A stretch of DNA of 64,000 nucleotides, from assembly GCF_020711255.1 (NCBI RefSeq), contig NZ_JAJFAW010000024.1, positions 1-64,000 of the forward strand, written 5' to 3'. The stretch is from Hymenobacter plasmatis. Its GTDB lineage: Bacteria > Bacteroidota > Bacteroidia > Cytophagales > Hymenobacteraceae. The translations under genes were made by a program, and so were the position numbers. Below are positions 39,362 to 48,038 of this stretch, in pieces. Each line of letters starts with the position of its first letter. The first letter of the stretch is position 1. The notes below the pieces were generated by a model. It saw only the letters and a list, made by a program, of their open reading frames with translations, did no database searches and was not told the DNA's origin.

Positions 39362-40317
39362 CGATTACCGCGCTTTTCGCGCAGGACCCGCAGGCCGGGC
39401 ACCAGCAGCAAGCCGGCGGCGCTCGGCAGGGCGATGTTGATGACCCACAAACTCAGACTGGCGCTGAGCACCGGCAGAGCCGGCTGGCCCAACAGCCCAA
39501 AAAGGTGCGTAGCCGACAGCTCCCGCACGCCCACATCGGCCAAGGCATTGAGCGACGGTACCAGGGACTTGAGTAAAAAAGTGCCGGCCACTGCCGCCAG
39601 CCCCGGCCCCAGCGGCGAGCCCACGCCGTAGGCCATGAGCAGCAGCAAAAACTGCCCGCAGAATACGGCGTAGCGCAGCCCCGAAATCGCCAGCACCGCG
39701 TGCAGCGCCCGCGCCGGGTAGGTGGGCATGATGGCCAGCGCCGGCCGAAACCGCCGCAGCGGCCGCCACAACCCCAACGCCGCCAGCAACAGCCGCGACC
39801 GGTACAGCGGCACCAGCACCAGCCCGCTCAGCAGGAGCGCCGACGCCACCACGCCCAGCCCGGCGGCCGGGTAGCCCTTCAAATAATACGTGAGCAAAAA
39901 GTAGAGCAGCCCCGCCACGCCCGCCAGCACCGTGGCCACCAGCTGGCAGTAGCGTCCCAGAAACACGGCCCCGAGGGCACTCACCCGGCGGCTTTTTAGC
40001 TCAATAATGCGTCCGGCGTAGTCGCCCACGCGGTTGGGGGTGGCAAAGCCCAGCGTGAGGCCCACCAGCACCGCCCGGAAGCTGCGCCCGAACGTGACGG
40101 GCTCCAAGTGGCGGGCCAGGCGGTACCATTTCCAGGCCTCCAGTCCCCAATTGACGGGCACCAGCGCCAGAGCCAGCAGCACGGGCACCCGCCCGGCGCC
40201 GCTCAGGGTGGTGGCCAGCAGCGTGCGCCAGGCCGCCGAGGTATCGGGGGCGGCAAAGATGGAGTTGTACAGCAGGCCCAGCGTGAGCAGCGTGACCAGC
40301 ACTTTGCCCCAAAACAC
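39358..40317 (-). CDS. Lysylphosphatidylglycerol-synthase-like (UPF0104-type) membrane protein
   Basis: About 319 residues with eight or so helices of the LPG synthase TM family, lacking the aminoacyl-transferase part. Landmarks are WGLEAWKWYRLARHLEP, the conserved LGFATPNRVGDYAGRI and LKSLVPSLNALADVGVREL. No ATG fits: the GTG at 40317 (VFWGKVLV) gives the usual length, but a basic stretch just upstream (RSEKKPEKGPGKRKWRR) could also belong to it. Members flip or modify membrane lipids. It is coupled to the downstream GT2 gene. Confidence 0.8.
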   Translation of the reverse strand: MFWGKVLVTLLTLGLLYNSIFAAPDTSAAWRTLLATTLSGAGRVPVLLALALVPVNWGLEAWKWYRLARHLEPVTFGRSFRAVLVGLTLGFATPNRVGDYAGRIIELKSRRVSALGAVFLGRYCQLVATVLAGVAGLLYFLLTYYLKGYPAAGLGVVASALLLSGLVLVPLYRSRLLLAALGLWRPLRRFRPALAIMPTYPARALHAVLAISGLRYAVFCGQFLLLLMAYGVGSPLGPGLAAVAGTFLLKSLVPSLNALADVGVRELSATHLFGLLGQPALPVLSASLSLWVINIALPSAAGLLLVPGLRVLREKRGNR

Positions 40318-40417
40318 AAGGCGGCGCCATTTACGTTTGCCGGGACCTTTTTCGGGCTTCTTTTCGCTTCTTCCAGGGAAAGCAGTCGGCGGGGGGCCAG
40401 GCGCCTTGCCCGCGTCG

Positions 40418-40425
40418 TAGCTTTG
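40418..40425 (+). promoter_or_regulatory. Bacteroidota -7 promoter box (TAGCTTTG) of ruvC
   Basis: TAGCTTTG lies 45 nt above the TTG at 40471, supporting a start upstream of the internal ATG at 40552. Confidence 0.5.
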
Positions 40426-40470
40426 TAAAGGAAGCCCACTGGCTGCTGCCCATTCCGGGCTTCCCGCTTT

Positions 40471-41136
40471 TTGCTCCCTACCACCGCTACTTTGGCTGCC
40501 CCCCTTCGCCCCCGCCCCGCTCCTGCTGTCGAGCTGCTGCCCAAAATCATCATGGGCGTCGACCCCGGCACCCAGATTATGGGCTACGCCCTGATTGAGG
40601 TGCGCGGCCAGCGGGTCGACGTGCTGTGCTACGACGTTATCAATATGAAGGCGCTGGGGTCGAATCACGCCGTAAAGCTAAAGCGGATTTTCGACCGCAT
40701 GCTGGAGCTCATCGACGAGTACCTCCCCGACGAGCTGGCTATCGAGGCCCCATTTTTTGGGGTTAACGTGCAGAGCATGCTCAAGTTGGGCCGGGCCCAG
40801 GGGGTGGCCATTGCCGCCGCCCTCAGCCGTCAGATTCCCTACGTGGAGTACGCGCCCACTAAAGTAAAGCAGTCCGTCACCGGCTCGGGCTCGGCCACCA
40901 AGGAGCAGGTAGCCCACATGCTGCGCCAAACGCTCACGCTGCCGCCCGTTGCCGAAGCCTCTAAGTTTCTGGACGCCACGGATGCCCTGTCGGTGGCGCT
41001 GTGCCACCACTACCAGAAGGGCAACAACGCCACCGTCAGCGGCGGCAAAAGCTGGGGAAAATTTCTGGCCGAAAACCCGGAGCGGCTGGGCGCTAGTACG
41101 ACCACAAAAAAGACAACCGCCAAGAAAACGGTTTAG
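40471..41136 (+). CDS. ruvC: Holliday junction resolvase RuvC
   Basis: RuvC cuts Holliday junctions with RuvAB during recombination. The catalytic acids are visible: Asp in IIMGVDPGTQIMGYALI, Glu in LAIEAPFFGVNVQ, and Asp in FLDATDALSVALCHH; the junction loop is VTGSGSATKEQVAHML. The ATG at 40552 would cut the first strand short (MGVDPG), so an upstream TTG is likely: 40471 (221 residues) or 40492. The C-terminus has a Thr/Lys-rich tail (STTTKKTTAKKTV) beyond the usual end. No other ruv gene is adjacent. Confidence 0.9.
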   Translation: MLPTTATLAAPLRPRPAPAVELLPKIIMGVDPGTQIMGYALIEVRGQRVDVLCYDVINMKALGSNHAVKLKRIFDRMLELIDEYLPDELAIEAPFFGVNVQSMLKLGRAQGVAIAAALSRQIPYVEYAPTKVKQSVTGSGSATKEQVAHMLRQTLTLPPVAEASKFLDATDALSVALCHHYQKGNNATVSGGKSWGKFLAENPERLGASTTTKKTTAKKTV

Positions 41137-41196
41137 AAGCGAGGATTTGGTATTAACCCGAAGGCATTGCAGCGTAGCGGGGTATTTCTCCTAATC

Positions 41197-41286
41197 CGCC
41201 TGTCATGCTGAGCTTGCGAAGCATCTTATCACGTCACTAACGATTCGTGCTGACCTGAGAAGATGCTCCGCTCTGCATGACAGGCG
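41197..41286. repeat. Palindromic element, family A copy 3
   Basis: The outer arms CGCCTGTCATGC and GCATGACAGGCG are perfect; inside are GCGAAGCATCTTATC and GAGAAGATGCTCC. It fills the gap between convergent ruvC (+) and the PhzF gene (-). Confidence 0.8.
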
Positions 41287-41296
41287 ATTTAGAAAA

Positions 41297-42100
41297 TTAC
41301 CCCACCATGATTTCCCCCGTCGAATACGTTACGGCATAGCCGCTGATGTCCACCCGGTCATCGCGCAGGCGGCACCAGAGCTCGCCGCCGCGTGGCGAAA
41401 TCTGGCGTGCGCGCAGCTCGGTCTTGCCCAATTTTTCAGCCCAATACGGAATTAGGGTACTGTGTGCCGAGCCCGTGACGGGGTCTTCGGGCACGCCCAC
41501 GCGGGGCGCAAAAAAGCGCGACACGAAATCGGTGCCATTGCTGCCCGGCGCGGTGGCGATGACGCCCACGTATTCGAGCGCGCCGATGCGGGCATAATCC
41601 GGTTTCAGGGCGCGCACTTCGGCTTCAGAGCCGAACACGGCCAGCAAGTCGCGCGAGGCCAGCACGTGGGAGGGCGTGGCCCGCAGGCCATCTACCAGGC
41701 CGGTGGGGTGCACGGCCAGCGGCTGGGGCGGGCGCGAGGGAAAGTCCAGCGTCAGGCGCCCATTGGCTTCCCGCGAAACTTCCAGCGGGCCACTTTGGCT
41801 GTGGAACACCACCTTGGCCCCCGCGAAGCCGAGGTGGGCAAATAGTACGTGGGCAGATGCCAGGGTGGCATGGCCGCACAGGTCGATTTCGACGGCGGGC
41901 GTGAACCAGCGGATGTCGTACTCGCTGGCCGAGCCGGGGCGGGGCACCATGAACGCCGTTTCGGCCAGGTTGTTCTCAGCCGCGATGTGCTGCATCAGCT
42001 CTGTGGGCAGCCAGGTTTGCAGCGGGCACACGCCAGCGGGATTGCCGGCAAAGGATTTCTGGGCGAAGGCATCGACGTGGAAGTAGGGAATGGCGGGCAT
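41297..42100 (-). CDS. PhzF family isomerase-like protein
   Basis: This 267-residue protein has the two-domain PhzF fold: FHVDAFAQKSFAGNPAGVCP and the catalytic Glu in ENNLAETAFMV near residue 46. DLCGHATLASAHVLF and DPVTGSAHSTLIPYW are the other signatures. PhzF isomerises a phenazine precursor, but this family is broad and no other phenazine genes are here, so the substrate is unknown. It stands alone between a family A repeat and the divergent ECF sigma locus. Confidence 0.9.
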   Translation of the reverse strand: MPAIPYFHVDAFAQKSFAGNPAGVCPLQTWLPTELMQHIAAENNLAETAFMVPRPGSASEYDIRWFTPAVEIDLCGHATLASAHVLFAHLGFAGAKVVFHSQSGPLEVSREANGRLTLDFPSRPPQPLAVHPTGLVDGLRATPSHVLASRDLLAVFGSEAEVRALKPDYARIGALEYVGVIATAPGSNGTDFVSRFFAPRVGVPEDPVTGSAHSTLIPYWAEKLGKTELRARQISPRGGELWCRLRDDRVDISGYAVTYSTGEIMVG

Positions 42101-42307
42101 GGTGGTTTTGGTGGGATTGAGCGGCGCGGGCTAAGCCGTGGGCATTTATTCGGCAAGGATACGGCCTGGCGGCGGGCCCGCGGCTACCACTCGGCTCAAA
42201 CTATTTTCAAAATACCTTAGAGCCCGCGCAACCGTGCCGGCCACTGGCCGGTCAGGGGTGTACAAGGCGGGACCCGTACAGCTTGCCTTTCCTACCAACG
42301 TTCTCCT

Positions 42308-42880
42308 ATGCCGCCACCCGTTGCCCCCGTCGATGAGGCCCTGCTGGCGGCGTGCCGGCGCGGCGAATCGGCGGCGCAGCACCGGCTATACCAGAAGCTG
42401 GCCTATGGGCTGATGGGCGTGTGCCTGCGCTACTGCCCTTCCCGGACGGAAGCGGAAGACGCGCTGCAAAATACGTTCGTCAAAATTTTCACCCGCCTCG
42501 ACCAGTACCGGGGCCAGGGCCCCTTTGAGGCCTGGGCCCGGCGCATTGCTGTCACCACCTCGCTGCACGCCGTGGAGCAGCACCGCCTGCGCCACCCCGG
42601 CCCGGCCGGCAATACGCTCGATGAGCTGGCGGCCGACCTGCCCACGGCCGAACCATCGGCCCTGGAGCAGCTGGCGGCCGACGACCTGCTGGCCCTGCTG
42701 GCTACCCTGCCGCCCGGCTACCGCACCGTGCTCAACCTCTACGCCGTGGAGGGCTACTCCCACCAGGAAATCGGCGAGCTGCTGGGCATCGCCGAAGGCA
42801 CTTCCAAATCGCAGCTGGCCCGGGCCCGCCGGCTGCTCGAAACCCGCCTGGCGGCCCACCATCACCCGCAATTGCCATGA
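42308..42880 (+). CDS. ECF-type RNA polymerase sigma factor
   Basis: This 190-residue sigma-70 family protein contains region 2 (HRLYQKLAYGLMGVCLRYCP, EAEDALQNTFVKIFTRLDQY) and region 4 (LPPGYRTVLNLYAVEGYSHQ, EIGELLGIAEGTSKSQLARA). The stop overlaps the start of the next gene (ATGA). The next protein has an N-terminal cytoplasmic segment and one membrane helix, so it may serve as the anti-sigma factor. Confidence 0.92.
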   Translation: MPPPVAPVDEALLAACRRGESAAQHRLYQKLAYGLMGVCLRYCPSRTEAEDALQNTFVKIFTRLDQYRGQGPFEAWARRIAVTTSLHAVEQHRLRHPGPAGNTLDELAADLPTAEPSALEQLAADDLLALLATLPPGYRTVLNLYAVEGYSHQEIGELLGIAEGTSKSQLARARRLLETRLAAHHHPQLP

Positions 42881-44655
42881 CCGACCGCGAACCCGACGAC
42901 TTGTACGATGCCCTGCGCGACCGCCTGGCCGACTTCGGCCAGGAGCCGCCTGCGCAGCTGTGGGCCGGTATTCGGGCGCAGCTGCCCCCACCGGTGGCCC
43001 AGCCACAGCTTCGGCGCCGGCGGCGGTGGGCGCCCGTGGCCTTGCTGCTTTTGCTGCTCACCATCGGCAGTGGGGCCGGCTGGTTTTGGTGGCAGGGCCG
43101 CCACCCATCTGGCTCGAAAACGGATGCCTCACTAGCTACTTCTGCTTCGAGCCAGATGCATACTGAGGTTGACGGCACCCCGGCCTCTAGCCCCACTACC
43201 GGCACAGGCGCTGGCCTAAACACGGCCTCTTCGAAGGCAAAGCAGCCCAACACCGCTACTACAACCACGCCCCAAAACCGCTCTAAAGTTGCGGACTTGA
43301 GCCAGCCAGCAACTGCGCCCGCCCCTGCTTCCTGGGCCGCTGTTACCGAAAAGACTGTTACTCAAGATGCAGCAGTTTCTAGTGCTGCTCGCCATTCCAG
43401 TAGAGTGCCCGGGGTTGGAACGCGGCGCATTGCCCTGTCCGCTGCGGCATCAGCCCGCCCAACAAAGCAGACCCGCGTAAATGGCCTTTGGGCGGCAGCT
43501 GGCAATGAATCTGGGAGTAATAAACTGCGCCAGGCGTTCGCCCGAAACAGCGGCCGTAACAGAAGCCATAATGCCGAGCGGGAGCCGGCTCAAGCCAATA
43601 CCATTGCAGCTCAATTTTCTTCCGCTGCCGCAAAACGTAGCCGCAAGCTTACCGAAAACCTGCAAGCCGGGGCCAGCCCCTCAGCTCCAACTTCTAACTC
43701 AGCTTCTTCAGCAATTGTAGCAGCTCAAGTGGAGTCAGGTCAGAATCAGCCTAATGGCGTGGCTGCCAGCTCAACTACTGCCAGCGGCAATGCGCTGGAA
43801 TCTACCACAAGCAAGGGGGCTGGCGAAATCAACATCTTGAGCCGGCTGGTAGCGCTGCAGTTGGCCACATGGCCCCAGCCCGCCGCCCCGCAGCCGGTGG
43901 TAGTAGAGCTACTACCACTCCCCGTACCCGTGCTGGCGCGGTGGTCGGTGCAGGCCACGGCAGGCCCTGCCTTCACGTACCGCTACCTGCAAGGCGCGCC
44001 AGCTACAGGCAATGCCACAGGCGGGCCATATGTCAGCGCCGTGCCCGGCGCCTCCTACCCTGTTGCATCGCCCAACACGGTGGCCGAACTGGAACGGCCC
44101 GCGCTGGGCGGGGGCGCCCAGGTAAGCGTCCGGCGCACGCTCTCCGAGCACTGGAGCCTGAGCGCCGGCCTGGGCTATGCCGAATACGCGACCCGGCTGG
44201 CGCTCCAGCAAGTACACTCCACCTACACCGTCAAAGCGGGTTCGGCCGGGCCCGACTCCAGCAATGCCACCAGCCTTCATCGGCGCGATGCGTACCGCTT
44301 TGCCACGGTGCCGGTGCGGGCGGGCTACACCTGGGCCCCGGCCGGGCGCTGGCGGGTGGGCGTGCTGGCCGGAGCCGATGCCGCCATTTACCTGGGTGGT
44401 AGCAGCACCGAGGGCAGCAGCTGCGCCTGCCAAACCCAGACCTGGGGCCTCACCGGCAGCCCCTACCGGCGCGTGAGCCTGGGCGCGAGCCTGGGAGCCG
44501 AAGTGCGCTACCGCCTCACCGGCCGATGGGAGCTGCTGGCCCAGCCCACGGCCACCTACCTGCTCACACCCCTGGCCCGGCAGGCCACAGCCTTCTACCC
44601 GCGCCACCTCTTCGGGGGCACGGCGCTGCTGGGGGTGTCTTTCGATTTGCCCTAA
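42877..44655 (+). CDS. Membrane-anchored protein with long linker and C-terminal beta-barrel-like domain; possible anti-sigma factor
   Basis: A 592-residue protein. Residues 1-47 are soluble and acidic (DREPDDLYDALRDRLADFGQ), followed by a single membrane helix near 50-68 (VALLLLLLTIGSGAGWFWW). Then come about 220 residues rich in Ser, Thr, Ala, Asn and Gln. The last 230 residues are strand-like, as in small outer-membrane barrels (WSVQATAGPAFTYRYLQG, WSLSAGLGYAEYATRL, FGGTALLGVSFDLP). Coupling to the ECF sigma gene suggests sigma sequestration by the N-terminus. How a barrel-like domain is arranged behind an inner-membrane anchor is unclear. Confidence 0.75.
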   Translation: MTDREPDDLYDALRDRLADFGQEPPAQLWAGIRAQLPPPVAQPQLRRRRRWAPVALLLLLLTIGSGAGWFWWQGRHPSGSKTDASLATSASSQMHTEVDGTPASSPTTGTGAGLNTASSKAKQPNTATTTTPQNRSKVADLSQPATAPAPASWAAVTEKTVTQDAAVSSAARHSSRVPGVGTRRIALSAAASARPTKQTRVNGLWAAAGNESGSNKLRQAFARNSGRNRSHNAEREPAQANTIAAQFSSAAAKRSRKLTENLQAGASPSAPTSNSASSAIVAAQVESGQNQPNGVAASSTTASGNALESTTSKGAGEINILSRLVALQLATWPQPAAPQPVVVELLPLPVPVLARWSVQATAGPAFTYRYLQGAPATGNATGGPYVSAVPGASYPVASPNTVAELERPALGGGAQVSVRRTLSEHWSLSAGLGYAEYATRLALQQVHSTYTVKAGSAGPDSSNATSLHRRDAYRFATVPVRAGYTWAPAGRWRVGVLAGADAAIYLGGSSTEGSSCACQTQTWGLTGSPYRRVSLGASLGAEVRYRLTGRWELLAQPTATYLLTPLARQATAFYPRHLFGGTALLGVSFDLP

Positions 44656-44750
44656 TGCCCGAACGCGCGGTTTTCGGTTGGCTGGCCAGCGGCCGAAGGT
44701 GCGCAACAGGGTGGGATTTCTATCCACTTTTTTCTTTCTGACTACTACGT

Positions 44751-45737
44751 ATGAAGCATTTTGCATTCGCCTGCCTGGGCGTAGCCCTGCTGGCCAGCTG
44801 CCGCAAAGACGACGTTATCATCTGCGGCCCGCCGGTACCCGCTATTCAGCCGACACCGGCAGCCGCATTCGCCGATTTGCGGGCCGCCTCCCCCGCCGTC
44901 CAAACCTTTTCCTTTGACCTCGGCCAGGCCCAAACCCTACATACCAGCGGCGGGGCCACGCTGGCCTTCGGCGCCGGGGCTTTCCTGCTGCCCAACGGCA
45001 CCGTGGCCACGGGAAAAGCCGAACTGCGGGTACGCGAAATCTATACCGTAGCCGACATGATACTGGCAAATCTTCCCACCTCAACCTCCTCCAAGCAGAT
45101 GCTGATATCCGGGGGCGAGTTCAACATCCAGGTATGGCAGGGCACCAACCGCCTGAGCATGCCCATTGGCCTTCCTCCCCTATTACCGCAGCCGCAGCCC
45201 CAGGTGCAGCCGCGCCTTACGCTTATCTCGCCCGTGCCCACGGCCGGCCTCGACACCACGCAGATGATGCTATGGCGGCGCACATCTCTTGTGGGCGCGG
45301 GCACTGCAGCCGACACTTCGGGTTGGCAGTTCAACGGGACACCTATTTTTCCCACAGCGGGCTTCTACAAAGCTGCGCTCCCGCTCGATTCCATTGCCAA
45401 CTGGAATATTGACCAGTTCTGGCATAAATACCAGACCAGCCCCCGCACGGTCGTGGGGGTAGACGTGCCGGCCGGGGGCACGGGCTCTACCAATGTGTTC
45501 TTCCGCCCGGTGGGCTTCAACGGCCTGGCTCGCAGCTATGTCTACGTCCCCGCGCCTACTCACTGGGAATGCCCCCTGCCCGTTGGGGCCGATATGATAG
45601 CCGTGGTGCTGCAGCAGCGCGATGGGCAGCTTTATTTCGGCACGCAGCGCCTTACCGTTCAGCCCAACTCCACCCTAACGCCCACCCTGCAAGCCCTGAC
45701 CGCCGCCGAAATCGTGCAGCTCGTCCGCAAGCTCTAA
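44751..45737 (+). CDS. Hypothetical lipoprotein downstream of the ECF sigma operon
   Basis: This 328-residue protein has a lipoprotein signal MKHFAFACLGVALLASC. The mature protein is strand-rich (ATLAFGAGAFLLPNGTVATG, KAELRVREIYTVADMILAN). A proline-rich loop (LPPLLPQPQPQVQPRLTL) lies in the middle. I know no family name. It follows the sigma/barrel pair by 95 bp on the same strand and may be a third component or a regulated target. Confidence 0.7.
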   Translation: MKHFAFACLGVALLASCRKDDVIICGPPVPAIQPTPAAAFADLRAASPAVQTFSFDLGQAQTLHTSGGATLAFGAGAFLLPNGTVATGKAELRVREIYTVADMILANLPTSTSSKQMLISGGEFNIQVWQGTNRLSMPIGLPPLLPQPQPQVQPRLTLISPVPTAGLDTTQMMLWRRTSLVGAGTAADTSGWQFNGTPIFPTAGFYKAALPLDSIANWNIDQFWHKYQTSPRTVVGVDVPAGGTGSTNVFFRPVGFNGLARSYVYVPAPTHWECPLPVGADMIAVVLQQRDGQLYFGTQRLTVQPNSTLTPTLQALTAAEIVQLVRKL

Positions 45738-45752
45738 GAAGTAGTTGAGTTA

Positions 45753-45886
45753 GTCAGAACAGTGTAGAGACGCAACACTTTGCGTCTCGTCGTTGAACGA
45801 TGACGTGTCAGTAGTCGTGTGAGAAGTAACGTTCTGAAGGCGCCTACGACGAGACGCAAAGTATTGCGTCTCTACATCGTTCTGAC
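45753..45886. repeat. Family C palindrome (GTAGAGACGCAA...)
   Basis: Outer arms GTCAGAAC / GTTCTGAC enclose GTAGAGACGCAA and TTGCGTCTCTAC, and each arm is itself a small palindrome (GAGACGCAA...TTGCGTCTC, then GTCGT / ACGAC). The roughly 41-bp arms are imperfect. It fills the gap between the convergent lipoprotein and hutI genes. Confidence 0.8.
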
Positions 45887-45950
45887 ATTCCAACAATAAA
45901 CTCAAACAGCTTATTAGGCCTTCTTATTTGAGGTTGAATTTGATGCGGTG

Positions 45951-47219
45951 CTAATGTTGGCCGCCAATAACCACGTCGCGCATGGGGTTTTCGCCCAGCC
46001 AGTACGGGATTTCGGCCACGCTGCCCACGTTCAGCACCAGCACATCGGCGCGCTTACCGGGCTCCAGGCTGCCGCAGTCGTGCTGCTGGCCGATGGCCCA
46101 GGCAGCGTTGAGGGTGGCAGCGGCCACTGCTTCCTTGGGCGTCAGTCCCATTTTCAAGCAGGCCACCGACAAGGCCAGCCACAGGTTTTTGCTGGGGCAC
46201 GAGCCGGGGTTGAAGTCCGTACTCACAGCCACCGGCAGGCCATTATCGATGAACTCCCGGCCCGCTGCGTACTTCTCTTGCCGTAGAAACAGCGGCACCA
46301 GCGGCAGCAGTACGGCCACCGTGCGGCCTTGGCTCAACTTGGCTATGCGGGCCGCCGCGGCGGGCGTGAGGTAGTCGCAATGGTCGACGCTGGTGGCACC
46401 CAGCTCGGCGGCCATTTCGCAGCCGCCCAAATCGTGCAGCTGCTCGGCGTGAATTTTCAGGCCGAAGCCCATTTTGTGGGCTTGTTCCAGGTAATAGCGC
46501 GCCACGTCCAATGGGAAAGCCCCCTGCTCGCAGAAAATATCCACAAATGCCGCCTCCCCCTTAAGGTCCGACAGCACTTCGCGCAGCAAAAAATCGATGT
46601 ATGCCCGCGGCCCGGCTTCCTTGAATTCGGGCGGCACCACGTGCGCTCCCAGAAAGGTGGGCACCACGCGCACCGGCTGCCGGTGCCCAGCTTCACGGGC
46701 CACGCGCACCAGTCGCAGTTCCGTGTCGCGGTCCAAGCCGTAGCCGCTTTTGGCTTCCAGGGTGGTGATGCCATAGCGGCGAAATCCTTCCAGGTGGTGC
46801 AGCGCATTTTCCAGCAGCTCGGCCTCGGAGGCAGCGCGGGTGGCCCGCACGGTGCTCAGAATGCCCCCGCCGCTGGCCAGAATGTCGAGGTAGGATTCGC
46901 CGCGCAGCTTGCGCTCGAACTCATCGGCGCGGTTGCCGCCAAATACGAGGTGCGTGTGGCACTCCACCAGCCCGGGCATCACCACGCAGCCCGTGGCATC
47001 GATTAGCCGCGTCTCGGGGCCGAGGCGGGCCAGGTTCAGCTCGTTCATGGCGCCCACGGCCACGATTTTATCGCCCAAGCACGCCACGTAGCCGCGTTCG
47101 ATGATGGTCCAACCGCTCAGGGCCGGCCCCGCCAGCGGGCGGTCGGGCGCGGCCCCGGCCAGGGTAAGTACCTGCGCGGCATGCTGAATCAGGAGCGAAT
47201 ACGGAGCGGAATCGGGCAT
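45951..47219 (-). CDS. hutI: Imidazolonepropionase
   Basis: This 422-residue amidohydrolase hydrolyses imidazolonepropionate to N-formimino-glutamate in histidine breakdown. The metal site HTHLVFGG and the family motifs VVMPGLVECHTHL, EAKSGYGLDRDTELRL, KIHAEQLHDLGGCEMAAELG, VDHCDYLTP and STDFNPGSCPSKNLWL are all present. No hutH, hutU or hutG gene adjoins, so histidine catabolism would depend on genes elsewhere. Its upstream region contains a TAATTTG box about 25-30 nt before the ATG. Confidence 0.95.
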   Translation of the reverse strand: MPDSAPYSLLIQHAAQVLTLAGAAPDRPLAGPALSGWTIIERGYVACLGDKIVAVGAMNELNLARLGPETRLIDATGCVVMPGLVECHTHLVFGGNRADEFERKLRGESYLDILASGGGILSTVRATRAASEAELLENALHHLEGFRRYGITTLEAKSGYGLDRDTELRLVRVAREAGHRQPVRVVPTFLGAHVVPPEFKEAGPRAYIDFLLREVLSDLKGEAAFVDIFCEQGAFPLDVARYYLEQAHKMGFGLKIHAEQLHDLGGCEMAAELGATSVDHCDYLTPAAAARIAKLSQGRTVAVLLPLVPLFLRQEKYAAGREFIDNGLPVAVSTDFNPGSCPSKNLWLALSVACLKMGLTPKEAVAAATLNAAWAIGQQHDCGSLEPGKRADVLVLNVGSVAEIPYWLGENPMRDVVIGGQH

Positions 47220-47471
47220 GGCAAAGGCGAAAGTTGGGCTGGCAAATTACGCCCAACTTCCACCGCCCGGCCGCAAGCCGGCAAACGGGTGGATGGCGGA
47301 TATTACCCAATTTTTTCGGAGAATTCACGCCTATTGCCAGCGGCATAGCCATTTAGTTTGCGGCCGGCACCTGTCTACTAAGGTCATCATTATCTGCCAC
47401 CGGAGGCGAGCCGACCCAGCGGTTGCGGCGTGGTTTCCGTACGCTTATCTGCTCCGACTCTGCTTTGCCCC

Positions 47472-48011
47472 ATGTCCGACTTCGACAACGCGCCCCTCAT
47501 CCTCACCCTCATGCTGGACGACGCGGCCCACACGTATTTCAACGCCCTACGCCGCCGGCATTTTCCGCCCAAAATCAATTACCTGGCCGCGCACCTTACG
47601 CTGTTCCACCATCTGCCCGGCGCCGAGCTGGCGGCCGTGTGCGAGCAGCTGCACGACTGCTGCAAGCTGCAGAGCGCGCTCCCGCTGCGGGTAACGGGGC
47701 TGCGCTCCCTGGGCCGCGGGGTGGCTTTCACGCTGCACAACGAGGAACTGCTGGCCCTGCACCGGCAGCTGCAGCTCACGTTTGGGCCCCAGCTCACGCC
47801 CCAGGACCAGCAAAAGCTGCAGCCCCACGTCACCATTCAAAACAAGGTAGACCCGGCTGCCGCCCGGCAGCTGCTCACCGACCTGCAGACCGATTTTGCT
47901 CCTTTTAGCGCCGTGGGCACGGGCCTGGAGCTGTGGGCCTACCGCGGCGGGCCCTGGGAGGCGTTGCAGCAGTTTCCTTTTGCCGCCGCTCCGGCTGCGC
48001 GCCCGGCCTAG
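47472..48011 (+). CDS. 2'-5' RNA ligase-like protein (2H phosphoesterase superfamily)
   Basis: This 179-residue protein has the two HxT motifs of the 2H superfamily, HLTLFHHLPG near residue 44 and HVTIQNKVDP near residue 120, about 76 residues apart. Members act on 2',5'-linked or cyclic phosphates of RNA; the cellular substrate is usually unknown. The ATG at 47472 follows a TTTGCCCC stretch, similar to other starts here. It converges with a GT39 gene. Confidence 0.82.
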   Translation: MSDFDNAPLILTLMLDDAAHTYFNALRRRHFPPKINYLAAHLTLFHHLPGAELAAVCEQLHDCCKLQSALPLRVTGLRSLGRGVAFTLHNEELLALHRQLQLTFGPQLTPQDQQKLQPHVTIQNKVDPAAARQLLTDLQTDFAPFSAVGTGLELWAYRGGPWEALQQFPFAAAPAARPA

Positions 48012-48038
48012 CTGGCGCGGGTGGCGCGGCCCAGAAAC

